Notes: a model not told the origin generated them from the sequence alone. A stretch of DNA of 40,427 bases from Candidatus Sumerlaeota bacterium (GCA_026398575.1 JAPLSP010000691.1:1-40427); one strand, 5' to 3'. Positions 24,352 to 32,627 are shown, counted from the stretch's first letter. A program made the numbers and translations.

Positions 24352-24604
24352 GCGTGTTATTTTAGCCTGCTTCAGCAGGCTCTTCTTTGCACCCGCCTTT
24401 AGGCGGGTGAAGGCATTGGCGCTTTTTCACCAGCGCGCTTTAGCGCGGCTTCTCGACATGCTTCAGCAGCAAATCCTCTGTCCATTGTTTTTGCTAAAGC
24501 CTGTCGAGAAGCCGCGCTAAAGCGCGCTCCATGTTAGATGCTGCTTGCGCACACCCCTCCTAAAGCAGGGTGCAAAGAAGAGCCGGCTGAAGCCGGCTAA
24601 TAGG
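24352..24604. repeat. Head-to-head palindromic repeat pair, about 250 bp
   Basis: The left half carries, in order, AGCCTGCTTCAGCAGGCT, CTTCTTTGCACCCGCC, CACCCGCCTTTAGGCGGGTG and GCGCGCTTTAGCGCGGCTTC. The right half carries the complement in reverse order: GAAGCCGCGCTAAAGCGCGC, GGGTGCAAAGAAGAGCC and AGCCGGCTGAAGCCGGCT. Each block is itself palindromic, so the whole can fold as one large branched hairpin. The architecture is the same as at 4306-4532, but the sequence family is different. Confidence 0.87.
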
Positions 24605-24646
24605 GTTGCCGTTTTGCCGTATTAGCTTCTTATATATAGATATTGA

Positions 24647-25396
24647 ATGTCACTGCCACCCACTTCAGATACGCCCGTTGCCAATGATGCCGAATCCTCC
24701 CAACCGGTCGGGTGGAAGCCGTTTGTCAAAGTCTGCATTATGGCGGCTGTGCTGGCGGGCGCCGTGGTGTTGATACGCCAGACGCATCTGGCCGAGCATT
24801 TTCAGAGCGTCGAATGGCGGGCTCATCTGCAGGAGCAGTGGGGACGATGGCTGCCGGTTATATACGTGGCCGCCGGCGCGATCCTGATCGCCATGCCGTT
24901 TCCGCGCATTGTCTATTCCGCGCTGGGCGGGGCTTTGTTCGGCTTTATCGGAGGCAGCCTCTGGGCTCACGCCGCCACCATGCTCGGCTCCATACTGTGC
25001 TTCTGGTTCGCCAAATCACTCGGGCGCGAATGGGTCGAACACAAATTCGGCCGGCGCTTTCACCGGATCGAGCGGCGCCTGCATGACGAAGGATTTGCCA
25101 TCATGCTATTGGTGCGGCTGTGTCCGGTCGGAAATAACTTCGTGACCAATTGCCTGGCGGGCGTCAGCGCCATGCGGGCGTGGCCGTTTTTTTGGGCCTC
25201 GCTGATCGGGCATTTCCCGCTGACGGCTTTTTTCGCGTTGCTGGGAAGCGGCATGGTCAAAGGACAGAATCATCAAACGACCATCAGCCTGGTGGGGATG
25301 GTGGTGTTTGCATTGGCCTTCGTGCTCTATTTCCGGTATTCGCGAAACGCCCGTTCCGTGGCGCGCGACCTGCGTGGCCACGACGACACGAAATAA
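24647..25396 (+). CDS. VTT-domain (TVP38/TMEM64, DedA-related) membrane protein
   Basis: A 249-residue inner-membrane protein. Membrane spans are at about 28-44, 70-85, 92-125 and near residues 165-230. The VTT-domain signature is visible in AGAILIAMPFPRIVYSALGG, GFIGGSLWAHAATMLGSI, FWFAKSLGREWVE and MLLVRLCPVGNNFVTNCLAG. Relatives are lipid scramblases or membrane-homeostasis proteins in the DedA superfamily; the substrate here is unknown. The ribosome binding site is unclear and the upstream DNA is AT-rich. The TAA stop coincides with the start of an AAAATG array. Confidence 0.88.
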   Translation: MSLPPTSDTPVANDAESSQPVGWKPFVKVCIMAAVLAGAVVLIRQTHLAEHFQSVEWRAHLQEQWGRWLPVIYVAAGAILIAMPFPRIVYSALGGALFGFIGGSLWAHAATMLGSILCFWFAKSLGREWVEHKFGRRFHRIERRLHDEGFAIMLLVRLCPVGNNFVTNCLAGVSAMRAWPFFWASLIGHFPLTAFFALLGSGMVKGQNHQTTISLVGMVVFALAFVLYFRYSRNARSVARDLRGHDDTK

Positions 25397-25572
25397 TGTA
25401 AAATGCAAAATGAGAAATGAGAAATGTAAAATGAAAGACAAACGCGAATCGTTAACTGCGCCACGCGAAACGAATTGGAGAGCCTTCAGATCGCTGTTAT
25501 TTTGCCAGGCGCGGATTTCATTTTACATTTCTCATTTTACATTTCTCATTTTACATTTCTCATTTTACATTG
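25394..25572 (+). repeat. AAAATG word-array hairpin, second copy
   Basis: It starts at the stop codon of the VTT gene as TAATGTAAAATGCAAAATG, with GAGAAATG repeats to about 25436. The core at about 25452-25520 (CACGCGAAACGAAT, CCTTCAGATC, TTTTGCCAGGCGCGGATTTC) is clearly related to the core after panD. The right arm (about 25515-25572) is four rounds of CATTTTACATTTCT. It ends about 55 bases before the GNAT start codon. Confidence 0.9.
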
Positions 25573-25626
25573 CTCGTTATTTTTGCCAGCCCTTGCAGAT
25601 GTAATTTCAATACAGGAGTCGCTGCC

Positions 25627-26079
25627 ATGAACGTCGAAAAAGCCAAAGTCGAGCTTATTCCCGCCATGAAGGCGCTGATTGACGATTTCGCGCGGCGCAA
25701 TCTGATGCTGTCGCGCTCGCTGAATTATATGTACCAGAATGTGCGCGACTACTTCGTCTGCCTGGATGAAGGCAAGATCGCCGGCTGCGTTTCGCTGCAC
25801 GTGGTTTGGCAAGACCTGGCCGAAGTCAAATCGCTGGCGGTCCACGAGGATTATCAGAAAAAAGGCGTGGGCCATATCCTGGTAGAGGCCGCGCTTGACG
25901 ACGCGCGCGCCCTGCGCGTGCCGAAAGTTTTTTGCCTGACCTATGTTCCCGGCTTCTTCGAAAAGCAGGGATTCCGTCGCATTGAGCGCGCCGAATTGCC
26001 GCATTCGGTCTGGGCCGAATGCGTCAACTGCGTCAAATTCCCCGATTGCGACGAGATCGCCATGATTCGCGAGGTTTAA
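25627..26079 (+). CDS. GNAT N-acetyltransferase, ArgA-like
   Basis: A 150-residue acetyltransferase. The acetyl-CoA motif A is VKSLAVHEDYQKKGVGHILV at about 74-93, with the Q/R-x-x-G-x-G/A loop present as QKKGVG. The C-terminal CVNCVKFPDCDEIAM is characteristic of the single-domain N-acetylglutamate synthase-like group, so acetylation of glutamate at the start of arginine synthesis is a fair guess. AGGAG lies before the ATG at 25627. An upstream in-frame start at 25570 falls within the repeat and is rejected. The gap to the next gene (26080-26298) holds nothing recognisable. Confidence 0.85.
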   Translation: MNVEKAKVELIPAMKALIDDFARRNLMLSRSLNYMYQNVRDYFVCLDEGKIAGCVSLHVVWQDLAEVKSLAVHEDYQKKGVGHILVEAALDDARALRVPKVFCLTYVPGFFEKQGFRRIERAELPHSVWAECVNCVKFPDCDEIAMIREV

Positions 26080-26298
26080 TCAGCTAATAAATCGTTAGCG
26101 ATCTGCAAGTCCGTCTCACCGCCTTCTAACGAACATCTATTTTTACTTTGCCTCCTTCCTGGGCTAGCCTGTCCTTGCGCTTTGACAGGAAACCGGTCGC
26201 GAACCCCCATCGCTCCCTTCGTTCCGCGTTCTTTTTCTGGCGAGTTCAAGGCCGTTCCTCAGCGCGTATCCGATTCCATCGAAAGAGAGGATGATCCA

Positions 26299-27102
26299 AT
26301 GTTTCATCAACCAACATCCCGACGCATCGGCGGCTTCACGCTGATCGAGCTGCTGATCGTGATTGCCATCATCGCCGTTCTGGCCTTGATCGCGATTCCC
26401 AACTTCCTCGAAGCTCAAACCCGCAGCAAGGTAGCGCGGACACTGAACGACATCCGCACACAAGCCACGGCGCTCGAGGCTTATTTCATTGACTGGAACA
26501 CGTACACGCGCGACAGCGACTCCTCGCTGGACGCCAAAGACTGCGGCGGCGATACGGCGCTGAATCCGAACAATCCGAATTGGGGCAAATGCGCGAATGG
26601 CGCGCTGTGTCTGACGACGCCGGTGGCTTATATGAGCAGCCTGCTGTCGGATCCATTCTCCAATGCCGTTCAGGTTCAAGGCGCCGGCGCGCGCGGCTAC
26701 CGCATCGCCTCCGGGACCTGGGCGTATTCCACGCCTCCCATCAACACGGTGGACAACCAGGGATCCGATGTAATCTTCGGCAAAATGCAAGCCAAGGCTT
26801 GTTTCGCCATCATTGGTGTCGGACCGGATGGCAATCGTGCCCGCATAGCCTACAAAAGCTTCCCCTATATGCCCAGCGGCGACAGCAACGCCGGCGGCGA
26901 CTATGGCGGCGCGGGCCCAAGCCCGGCATTGGGCAAAGGCGGCCAGCCGATGTGCTGGACGGACTATGATCCAACGAACGGGACGGTCAGCGTCGGCGAT
27001 ATTTACCGCTTTGGCGGCGACAATGGCAATAGCGGCCACTGGATGCGCAACGGCAAGGAGATCGGTTCTACTCCCGGAGCTGCGTGCCCGACTTGCTGGT
27101 AA
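26299..27102 (+). CDS. Type II secretion/type IV pilin-like pseudopilin
   Basis: A 267-residue secreted subunit. The prepilin signal RRIGG then FTLIELLIVIAIIAVLALIA has the prepilin peptidase cut after Gly and the conserved Glu at +5. NFLEAQTRSKVARTLNDIRT and ALEAYFIDWNTYTRD follow, as is typical of the many PulG-like paralogues of Planctomycetes-like and Sumerlaeota-like bacteria. The mature domain has several Cys (CGGD, KCANGALC, then CPTCW at the end) that could form disulfides, and glycine-rich loops. GAGAGG precedes the ATG at 26299; the long frame from 26182 lacks a leader role. A clear intrinsic terminator follows at 27135. Confidence 0.92.
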   Translation: MFHQPTSRRIGGFTLIELLIVIAIIAVLALIAIPNFLEAQTRSKVARTLNDIRTQATALEAYFIDWNTYTRDSDSSLDAKDCGGDTALNPNNPNWGKCANGALCLTTPVAYMSSLLSDPFSNAVQVQGAGARGYRIASGTWAYSTPPINTVDNQGSDVIFGKMQAKACFAIIGVGPDGNRARIAYKSFPYMPSGDSNAGGDYGGAGPSPALGKGGQPMCWTDYDPTNGTVSVGDIYRFGGDNGNSGHWMRNGKEIGSTPGAACPTCW

Positions 27103-27134
27103 GCGCTTGCAGACACCATCCGAGTTTCTTTCAG

Positions 27135-27168
27135 CCGGATTCCTCTTTGGGGAATCCGGTTGTTTTTT
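27135..27168 (+). terminator. Intrinsic terminator after pseudopilin gene
   Basis: CCGGATTCC and GGAATCCGG form a perfect 9-bp stem (27135-27143 and 27151-27159) with a 7-base loop, followed by TTGTTTTTT. It is 33 bases after the pseudopilin stop codon. This is the only textbook rho-independent terminator seen in the window. Confidence 0.9.
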
Positions 27169-27180
27169 AAGGCATTGGCA

Positions 27181-27210
27181 TTGACGGCTCCCGGCGCAGG
27201 TGTTTATGAT
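27181..27210 (+). promoter_or_regulatory. Sigma70-type promoter for lipoprotein gene
   Basis: TTGACG at 27181-27186, an 18-bp spacer and TATGAT at 27205-27210. It follows the terminator directly and lies about 35 bp before the lipoprotein start, so the position is sensible. Confidence 0.6.
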
Positions 27211-27243
27211 TGCAGACAGATACTTGTCCGGCGGGAAATAATA

Positions 27244-27738
27244 ATGATGAGCCATGATTCTCAGGGGGGCCGTATTAATCTTATCGTATTGGCGGCGATT
27301 CTCGCTTTCAGCGCGGGGGGATGCGCTTCGATATCGCAATACCTGAAGCCTAAAAGGGCGCGGGACCAGGAACTGGTTGTACCGTCGCCGCCCAACCGCG
27401 CGCCAACGCCGCTGCAGCACGGTTTGCTCCTGACGGCTTATGCCAAAGGCAACCTCGTCAGCATCACTCTCGCCAACTATACGGAAGTTCCGGTCGTTGC
27501 CGGACCGAAATGTTTCGCCGTGATTCCCGCCGGAACACGCCAGGTCATTCCCTTCAGGATCGAGGATACCGATCAATTAATGCCGATCAAGACCTTGAAT
27601 AAAGGCGAAGGGATTCAAGGGCGATTGCGCTTTGGCAAAGTGAAGGACCTGGTCGGCTCGAAGCTGGTCTATAATTCCGGCGACAACGACATCAAACCGG
27701 TGTTTTGCGTCATCCAGCCCGCGCGGGATGGGCCCTAA
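27244..27738 (+). CDS. Putative small lipoprotein, unknown function
   Basis: A 164-residue protein. After MMSHDSQGGR a hydrophobic stretch (INLIVLAAILAFSAGGCAS) ends in a lipobox-like AGGC, so it is probably lipid-anchored and faces the periplasm. The mature part is beta-rich (HGLLLTAYAKGNLVSITLAN, then GPKCFAVIPAGTRQVIPF) and resembles a small immunoglobulin-like domain. I do not recognise a family. The promoter at 27181 supports an independent gene. An ATG at 27247 is equally possible. A CCAATGTCCAAT array begins about six bases after the stop codon. Confidence 0.65.
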   Translation: MMSHDSQGGRINLIVLAAILAFSAGGCASISQYLKPKRARDQELVVPSPPNRAPTPLQHGLLLTAYAKGNLVSITLANYTEVPVVAGPKCFAVIPAGTRQVIPFRIEDTDQLMPIKTLNKGEGIQGRLRFGKVKDLVGSKLVYNSGDNDIKPVFCVIQPARDGP

Positions 27739-27868
27739 AAAAACCAATGTCCAATGACCAACAGGGAATGTCCAATTTCCAAGGAATAAGGCGATGGGTG
27801 ATAATTTTACGCGATGTTCACTTGGAAATTGGAAGTTCCCTGTTGGATATTGGATATTGAACCACACG
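27739..27868 (+). repeat. CCAATGTCCAAT word array with inverted arm
   Basis: The left arm (about 27746-27787) reads CCAATGTCCAATGACCAACA, GGGAATGTCCAATTTCC. The right arm (about 27820-27862) is its complement: GGAAATTGGAAGTTCCCTGT then TGGATATTGGATATTG. Together they fold into a hairpin after the lipoprotein stop. The word family and orientation match the array after xylF. Confidence 0.87.
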
Positions 27869-27975
27869 CGGGATTTGGGCTTGCATCCGCCAGCCTTCAC
27901 AGGCCAATCTAAGCCGTAAGTTTATCACCAATCGCAGGATTGGCGATTTTTGGTTATTTTTAGGTTTTTTGACGC

Positions 27976-28866
27976 ATGCCTTCTTCGATGACCGGTTATG
28001 GCTTGGCGCGCAGGGCCAGTCCCTTGGGCGCCATCCAGATTGAAATCCGTTCGGTCAACAACCGCTATTTGGATTTGTCTTTCCGCGGCGCCGGAGATTG
28101 GCGCGAATGGGAGACCACGGCCCGCGCGCTCGTTGGAAAGCGCATTTCCCGGGGCAAGGTCGAGGTGACGCTGACGTGGGAGCGGGGCGGCGAGGCGCAG
28201 ATGCAGTATCGCATCAATCGCGAAGCGCTGACGGCGCTCATTCATCAGGTTCGGGAGGTGGCAGCCGAGTTGGAGATTTCGCCGGCGCAGTTGCTCGGCC
28301 CCGTGGCGAATCTGCCCGGCATGGTTGAGCGGCGGGCGCCGGAAATCAACGCCGAGGCCTTGGCCGCCGAATTGACCGCCGCGCTGACGGAGGCGCTGGA
28401 CCGCTTCGAGCAAACGCGCCGGACGGAGGGCGCGGCGCTGGCGAACGATTTGCTGGCGCGATCCAAGGCGTTGCGGGGAATGTGCGCGTCGCTGGCCGGC
28501 GCGCGCGACGTCATCCTGCAAAAATATCGCCTCCGGCTTCAGGAGCTGACGGCGTCGCTGAGCCAGGGCGCGCAGGCCTCCATTCATCCGGACCGGCTGG
28601 AGGCGGAAATCGCGCTGCTGGCCGACCGGTGCGATATCTCGGAAGAGCTGACCCGCCTGGAGGCGCACCTGACGAGTCTGGAGGCGCAACTGCGGGAAGA
28701 CGCCGGCGGGCCGGTGGGCAAGTCGCTTGAATTCCTCGTACAGGAGCTGCTGCGCGAGGCCAATACAATCGCCAGCAAGGCGCGCGAGACGGAAGCGATC
28801 CGCGTGGCGCTGGACATGAAAAACGAGATCGAAAAAATCAGGGAACAGGTTCAGAACATAGAATGA
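27976..28866 (+). CDS. yicC: YicC-family endoribonuclease-like protein
   Basis: A 296-residue protein with both parts of the family. The N-terminal YicC domain has SSMTGYGLARR, EIRSVNNRYLDLSFRG and GKRISRGKVEVTLTWER, followed by a helical middle. The C-terminal DUF1732 domain has DISEELTRLEAHLTSLEAQL, GKSLEFLVQELLREANTIAS and KNEIEKIREQVQNIE. YicC proteins act in RNA turnover; the E. coli protein is reported as an endoribonuclease. The gene overlaps gmk by ATGA. The yicC-gmk pair is a widely conserved arrangement, so co-translation is likely. No strong ribosome binding site is seen before the ATG. Confidence 0.95.
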   Translation: MPSSMTGYGLARRASPLGAIQIEIRSVNNRYLDLSFRGAGDWREWETTARALVGKRISRGKVEVTLTWERGGEAQMQYRINREALTALIHQVREVAAELEISPAQLLGPVANLPGMVERRAPEINAEALAAELTAALTEALDRFEQTRRTEGAALANDLLARSKALRGMCASLAGARDVILQKYRLRLQELTASLSQGAQASIHPDRLEAEIALLADRCDISEELTRLEAHLTSLEAQLREDAGGPVGKSLEFLVQELLREANTIASKARETEAIRVALDMKNEIEKIREQVQNIE

Positions 28867-29483
28867 CGATCCAACTTATCCGCAAACATCTTCTTTTTGT
28901 GCTGACGGCGCCCTCCGGCGCCGGCAAAACGAGCGTTCACCGCGCGCTGATTGCCGGCGATCCGCAGCTGGCTTATTCGGTTTCGACGACGACGCGTCCC
29001 ATCCGCGAGGGCGAGATCAATGGCGTGTCTTATGACTTCGTCACGGTCGAGCAGTTCGAGCGGATGCGCGCCGCCGGCGAATTTCTCGAAAGCGCCATGT
29101 ATATGGGGAATCTGTATGGCACGCGCCACGATACGGTCGAGCGATTCCTGGCCGGCGGCCGGGACGCGATCATGGACGTGGACGTGCAGGGCGCGCGCAG
29201 CATCCGCGCTTCAGGGATGGACGCCGCGCTGATCTTCATTCTGCCTCCTTCGATGTCGGAACTCGAACGGCGGCTGCGGCTGCGGGCGACAGAGGGCGAA
29301 GCAGTGATCGCGCGGCGGATGGCGCGCGCACGCGAAGAAATGGCCGCCGCCATGGAGTTCGATTATCTGGTAATCAATGACGATCTCGAACGGGCCGTCG
29401 CCGAGACGCGCGCCATCATCATCGCAGAGCGGCGCCGCGCGGGAAGGCAGACGATCCATCTGGAGGGCGACGACAAAAGCTAA
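28863..29483 (+). CDS. gmk: Guanylate kinase
   Basis: A 206-residue nucleotide kinase converting GMP to GDP with ATP. The P-loop APSGAGKTS is at about 16-24. The GMP-binding region includes VSTTTRPIREGEINGVSYDF, EFLESAMYMGNLYGT and DVDVQGARSIR. The lid Arg-rich segment is ERRLRLRATE, and it is followed by FDYLVINDDLERAVAE. The length is typical. It overlaps yicC by 4 bases, so the two are translated as a pair. The TAA stop is the first part of an AAAATG array. Confidence 0.96.
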   Translation: MTIQLIRKHLLFVLTAPSGAGKTSVHRALIAGDPQLAYSVSTTTRPIREGEINGVSYDFVTVEQFERMRAAGEFLESAMYMGNLYGTRHDTVERFLAGGRDAIMDVDVQGARSIRASGMDAALIFILPPSMSELERRLRLRATEGEAVIARRMARAREEMAAAMEFDYLVINDDLERAVAETRAIIIAERRRAGRQTIHLEGDDKS

Positions 29484-29545
29484 TGTAAAATGTAAAATGA
29501 GAAATGAGGAATGAAAGATTTGAGATTTGAAATTTGAGGTGTTTT
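29481..29545 (+). repeat. AAAATG word array after gmk
   Basis: It starts at the gmk stop codon as TAATGTAAAATGTAAAATGA, continues with GAAATGAGGAATGAAAG, then drifts to the related words ATTTGAGATTTGAAATTTGA. It has the same orientation to the upstream gene as the arrays after panD and the VTT gene, but lacks the inverted right arm. It ends near GTTTTTGCCGGGCGCC, similar to the end of the core in the other copies. Confidence 0.85.
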
Positions 29546-29561
29546 TGCCGGGCGCCATTGT

Positions 29562-30590
29562 ATGGCTAAATATACCATTCGAGACATAGCCCGTCTGGCG
29601 GGTGTTTCACGTTCGACGGTTTCGCTGGTGCTCAATAACAGCCCAAGCGTCAATCCGCGCACGCGCGATCGCGTTCTAAAAGTGATCGAAGAGGCGCAAT
29701 ACCGTCCGAGCGCGCAGGCGCGCGGGCTGGTGCAACAGCGCGCGCGCGCGCTGGCATTGATTATTCCGGAGACGGATGAAGTTTTTCGGAATTTCTATCT
29801 GGCCGACACCATCGCCGGAATTCTCGAGACAATCACGCCGCGCGGTTATAAACTCGTTATCGAGCCGGCGACGCACGAATTTATCGCCCAGCAAGGCTAC
29901 GACAATCTGCTTCAGGAACGGCGGGTGGACGGGGCTTTGATCGCCGGCGCCCGGATCAATGAGGACTTCGTTTTGCGGATGCGCGACGCGAGCTATCCGA
30001 TCTGCCTGATCAACAGCGCGACTGAAGGCGTGGTTTCCGTATCGGCGGACAACACTGGCGGCGCGCGGATGGCTGCCCGCCATTTTGCGGCGATGGGCCA
30101 CAAGGACGTCGCCTATATCCGCGGGTCCGATCATTGGGCGCCGAGCCGCGACCGTCATGCCGGCTTCATGGAAGGCATGGAGGAGTATGGCCTGGCGATT
30201 CCACCGGAGCGATGCGCGTTCGGCAATTTTACGGACCTGAGCGGCTATGAAGCCTGCGGCCGGCTGCTGCGTCAATGTCACCATCCGCCGCGCGCGCTTT
30301 TTGCGGCCAACGACATGATGGCCCTCGGCGCCATCCGGAGGCTGCGCGCGGCGGGCCTGAGAGTTCCCGAAGACGTGGCCGTGATCGGCGCCGACGATAT
30401 TTTGCTGGCCTCCTATTCCTCGCCGACGCTGACCACGATCCGCCAATCGCTGGCGATGCTGGGACGCGCGGCGGCGGAAATCCTTCTGGGGCGAATCGAA
30501 GGCGTGAACCCGGAAGCCGAAAAATGCAAAACATTTCCCGCGCCGCTGATCATACGGGAATCGTGCGGCGCGCAGTCGCGCAATACCTAA
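29562..30590 (+). CDS. LacI-family transcriptional regulator
   Basis: A 342-residue repressor. The helix-turn-helix is YTIRDIARLAGVSRSTVSLV at about 4-23, followed by NNSPSVNPRTRDRVLKVIEE and the hinge YRPSAQARGLVQ. The rest is the periplasmic-binding-like sensor domain (ADNTGGARMAARHFAAMGHK, AANDMMALGAIRRLR, PEDVAVIGADDILLASYSSP). It would control sugar genes in response to a small ligand. The nearest sugar genes are several kilobases away, so the target is unknown. There is no ribosome binding site; the ATG follows directly after the repeat element. Confidence 0.94.
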   Translation: MAKYTIRDIARLAGVSRSTVSLVLNNSPSVNPRTRDRVLKVIEEAQYRPSAQARGLVQQRARALALIIPETDEVFRNFYLADTIAGILETITPRGYKLVIEPATHEFIAQQGYDNLLQERRVDGALIAGARINEDFVLRMRDASYPICLINSATEGVVSVSADNTGGARMAARHFAAMGHKDVAYIRGSDHWAPSRDRHAGFMEGMEEYGLAIPPERCAFGNFTDLSGYEACGRLLRQCHHPPRALFAANDMMALGAIRRLRAAGLRVPEDVAVIGADDILLASYSSPTLTTIRQSLAMLGRAAAEILLGRIEGVNPEAEKCKTFPAPLIIRESCGAQSRNT

Positions 30591-30670
30591 GCGTTAATAT
30601 CTGCAAATACGACGACATGGATTCAATTCAAATATTAATGTAAGAAGGAAATGATCAATGCGGATAGGAA

Positions 30671-30780
30671 CGGCGCCAGCTTTTGGAGTAAGGTGGCTTG
30701 CCGCCTTCTTTTTAGCGCCAGGGCCATTGAATCGCCAAAAAGAAGGCGGCGAGCCACCTTACTCCAAAAGCTGGCGCTGC
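30671..30780. repeat. Long inverted repeat (AGCTTTTGGAGTAAGGTGGC)
   Basis: GGCGCCAGCTTTTGGAGTAA and on to CCGCCTTCTTTTTAGCG (30672-30717) pairs with CGCCAAAAAGAAGGCGGCGA and on to AGCTGGCGCT (30733-30778). The arms are about 46 bases with two or three mismatches and the centre is about 15 bases. It lies in the 286-bp gap between the LacI gene and the following membrane-protein gene. It is probably a MITE- or REP-like element. The rest of the gap holds no gene. Confidence 0.9.
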
Positions 30781-30876
30781 TTGGAATCGCATTGAATTTA
30801 TCCTTAATGGAAAAGATACGTCACTGAATTTGCGATTCAGAGCGTTAAGCGTCTGAGCCAGTGGAAAGGCCTTCTT

Positions 30877-31497
30877 ATGGCTTATAATATTCCCGATATC
30901 CTGGCCGGGATTGTCTTGTGCATTTTCGGCTGGACGACTTACTGGATCGGTCTTCATGCCGTGGGAACCGCGCTGGGCGGCATGATCGGCTCGATGACGG
31001 GGTTGGGATTGGCGGTAATGATTGGCGGCAGCGGCGGCGGCAGTCAATGGGCGCTGCCAATGGCGGCGACCGGAGCCGTCGTGGGCGGAGTGATCGGATT
31101 TTTCTTGATTAAGCGCGCGCACCGCTTTGCGTTTTTCCTCATCGGGTGCATCTCGGGCGCGATCGCCATGCTGCTGGGCTGGCCGGGTTTGTCTTCCAAC
31201 GTTACCGCGCTGCAAAACGCCCCCTTCATCCAGGCTGTCTGCGTCGTGGCCGGTTCGCTGCTGCTGGGCGCGCTGCTGGCGGTTTTCAACCGCTATCTCA
31301 TCATCATCGCGACGGCGCTGCTGGGCACGATGCTGATCTGCGTCGGGGCGGGCCACGAAAAATCAGCCGTGGCGTTCATTCCCATTTTTGTTCTCTCGCT
31401 GATCCTGCAGGGCTTTCTGTTCCATCGCTACTGCGCAAAACCCAAGAAGCCGGGAGCGGGCGCCCCAGCGCCGCCCGGAGGCGGCGGGCATCCATGA
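30877..31497 (+). CDS. Multi-pass membrane protein (DUF4203/TMEM198-like)
   Basis: A 206-residue protein with about seven hydrophobic spans and glycine-rich turns (GTALGGMIGSMTGLGLAVMI, ATGAVVGGVIGFFLI), ending in a short Pro/Gly-rich tail. The pattern resembles the DUF4203/TM7S3-TMEM198 group, whose function in bacteria is unknown. Its stop codon overlaps the rhomboid start (ATGA), so the two are coupled. The start lacks a strong ribosome binding site (GGAAAGGCC is 12 bases away). Family call tentative. Confidence 0.6.
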   Translation: MAYNIPDILAGIVLCIFGWTTYWIGLHAVGTALGGMIGSMTGLGLAVMIGGSGGGSQWALPMAATGAVVGGVIGFFLIKRAHRFAFFLIGCISGAIAMLLGWPGLSSNVTALQNAPFIQAVCVVAGSLLLGALLAVFNRYLIIIATALLGTMLICVGAGHEKSAVAFIPIFVLSLILQGFLFHRYCAKPKKPGAGAPAPPGGGGHP

Positions 31498-32318
31498 TTC
31501 CGTTGCGCGACACCATTGCCTCTGAAAAAACGCCCCTGGTCACGTGGACGCTAATGGCGATCTGTGTCGTGGTTTATGTATGCCAGTTTGCGCTCGGGCT
31601 GCAAAAAACGCAATACAACGAATCCGTCCCCATCCGGGGAAGAATGTATAGCGTCTCGCTCACGCGCAACGACGTGCTTGTGCAGCAGTGGGGAGCGATT
31701 CCAGCGGCGGTTGTAAAAGGATATATCCCCATCGAACGGCGGGAGCGCGGGCTATGGGGGCAAGTCGTAGTTAATCAGAGCCGCCGGGAGGTTTCGCTGA
31801 CGGGGCGTTTCCTGCCGCTGCTGACGTCGCTGTTTTTGCATGGTTCCATCTTTCACCTGATCAGCAATATGATTTTCCTCTATGTATTCGGGGACAACGT
31901 CGAAGACCGGCTGGGGCATTTCACGTTTTTGCTGTTCTATCTGGGCGGGGGCGTTTTCGCCTCGCTGACGCATATCATGACCAATATCTCGTCGCCGGTT
32001 CCCATCATCGGCGCCAGCGGCGCGATCTAGGCGGTGCTGGGGGCATATTTTCTATTATTTCCGCGCGCGTGGGTGGTCACGTTCGTCCCGCTGTTCATCG
32101 TTCCCATCTTCTTTAAAGTCCCAGCCATCCTTTTCATCGGCTTCTGGTTTGTGGGGCAATTCATCAGCGGAATGGACGTCCTGTTCGATCCCAAAGGCGT
32201 TTCGGTGGCTTGGTGGGCGCATATTGGAGGATTTGTCTTCGGGCTGATTCTCGTTTTCTGGAACTATCCGCGCTGGCGCAAAAAAAAGCCGCGATTTTCC
32301 GACGCGCAGGTGATTTAG
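31494..32318 (+). pseudogene. Rhomboid-family serine protease gene with in-frame TAG after catalytic Ser
   Basis: The reading frame encodes a 274-codon rhomboid intramembrane protease. MIPLRDTIASEKTP and VTWTLMAICVVVYV open the first span, and HLISNMIFLYVFGDNVEDRL is the conserved second-span region. Then GASGAI carries the catalytic Ser (about 175). Codon 179 (32028-32030) is TAG, and the same frame continues without change through AVLGAYFLLFPRAW to WWAHIGGFVFG with the catalytic His (about 243). Both catalytic residues and all spans are intact apart from the stop. Ala, Ser or Gly is expected at that position, so a Ser (TCG) to TAG change is simple. It may be a point-mutation pseudogene, a readthrough site or a sequencing error. 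TAG is a normal stop elsewhere here (hisB, xylF, FGGY kinase). Confidence 0.85.
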
Positions 32319-32602
<284 letters not shown>

Positions 32603-32627
32603 GGAGCAATATTAAGGAGACATAAAT

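Noticed and set aside
23146..25572. Repeat arrays as possible CRISPR
   Set aside because: Units are 7-14 bases, degenerate and contiguous, with no unique spacers and no cas genes.
26182..26210. TTGACA upstream of the pseudopilin gene
   Set aside because: The sequence 17 bp downstream is CCCCAT, not a -10 element.
26164..27576. Minus-strand open frame of 470 codons
   Set aside because: Antisense to the pseudopilin and lipoprotein genes, with no motifs; an artefact of GC-rich codon use.
32028..32030. Genome-wide reassignment of TAG to explain the rhomboid
   Set aside because: hisB, xylF and the FGGY kinase all end naturally in TAG with repeats or other genes immediately following.
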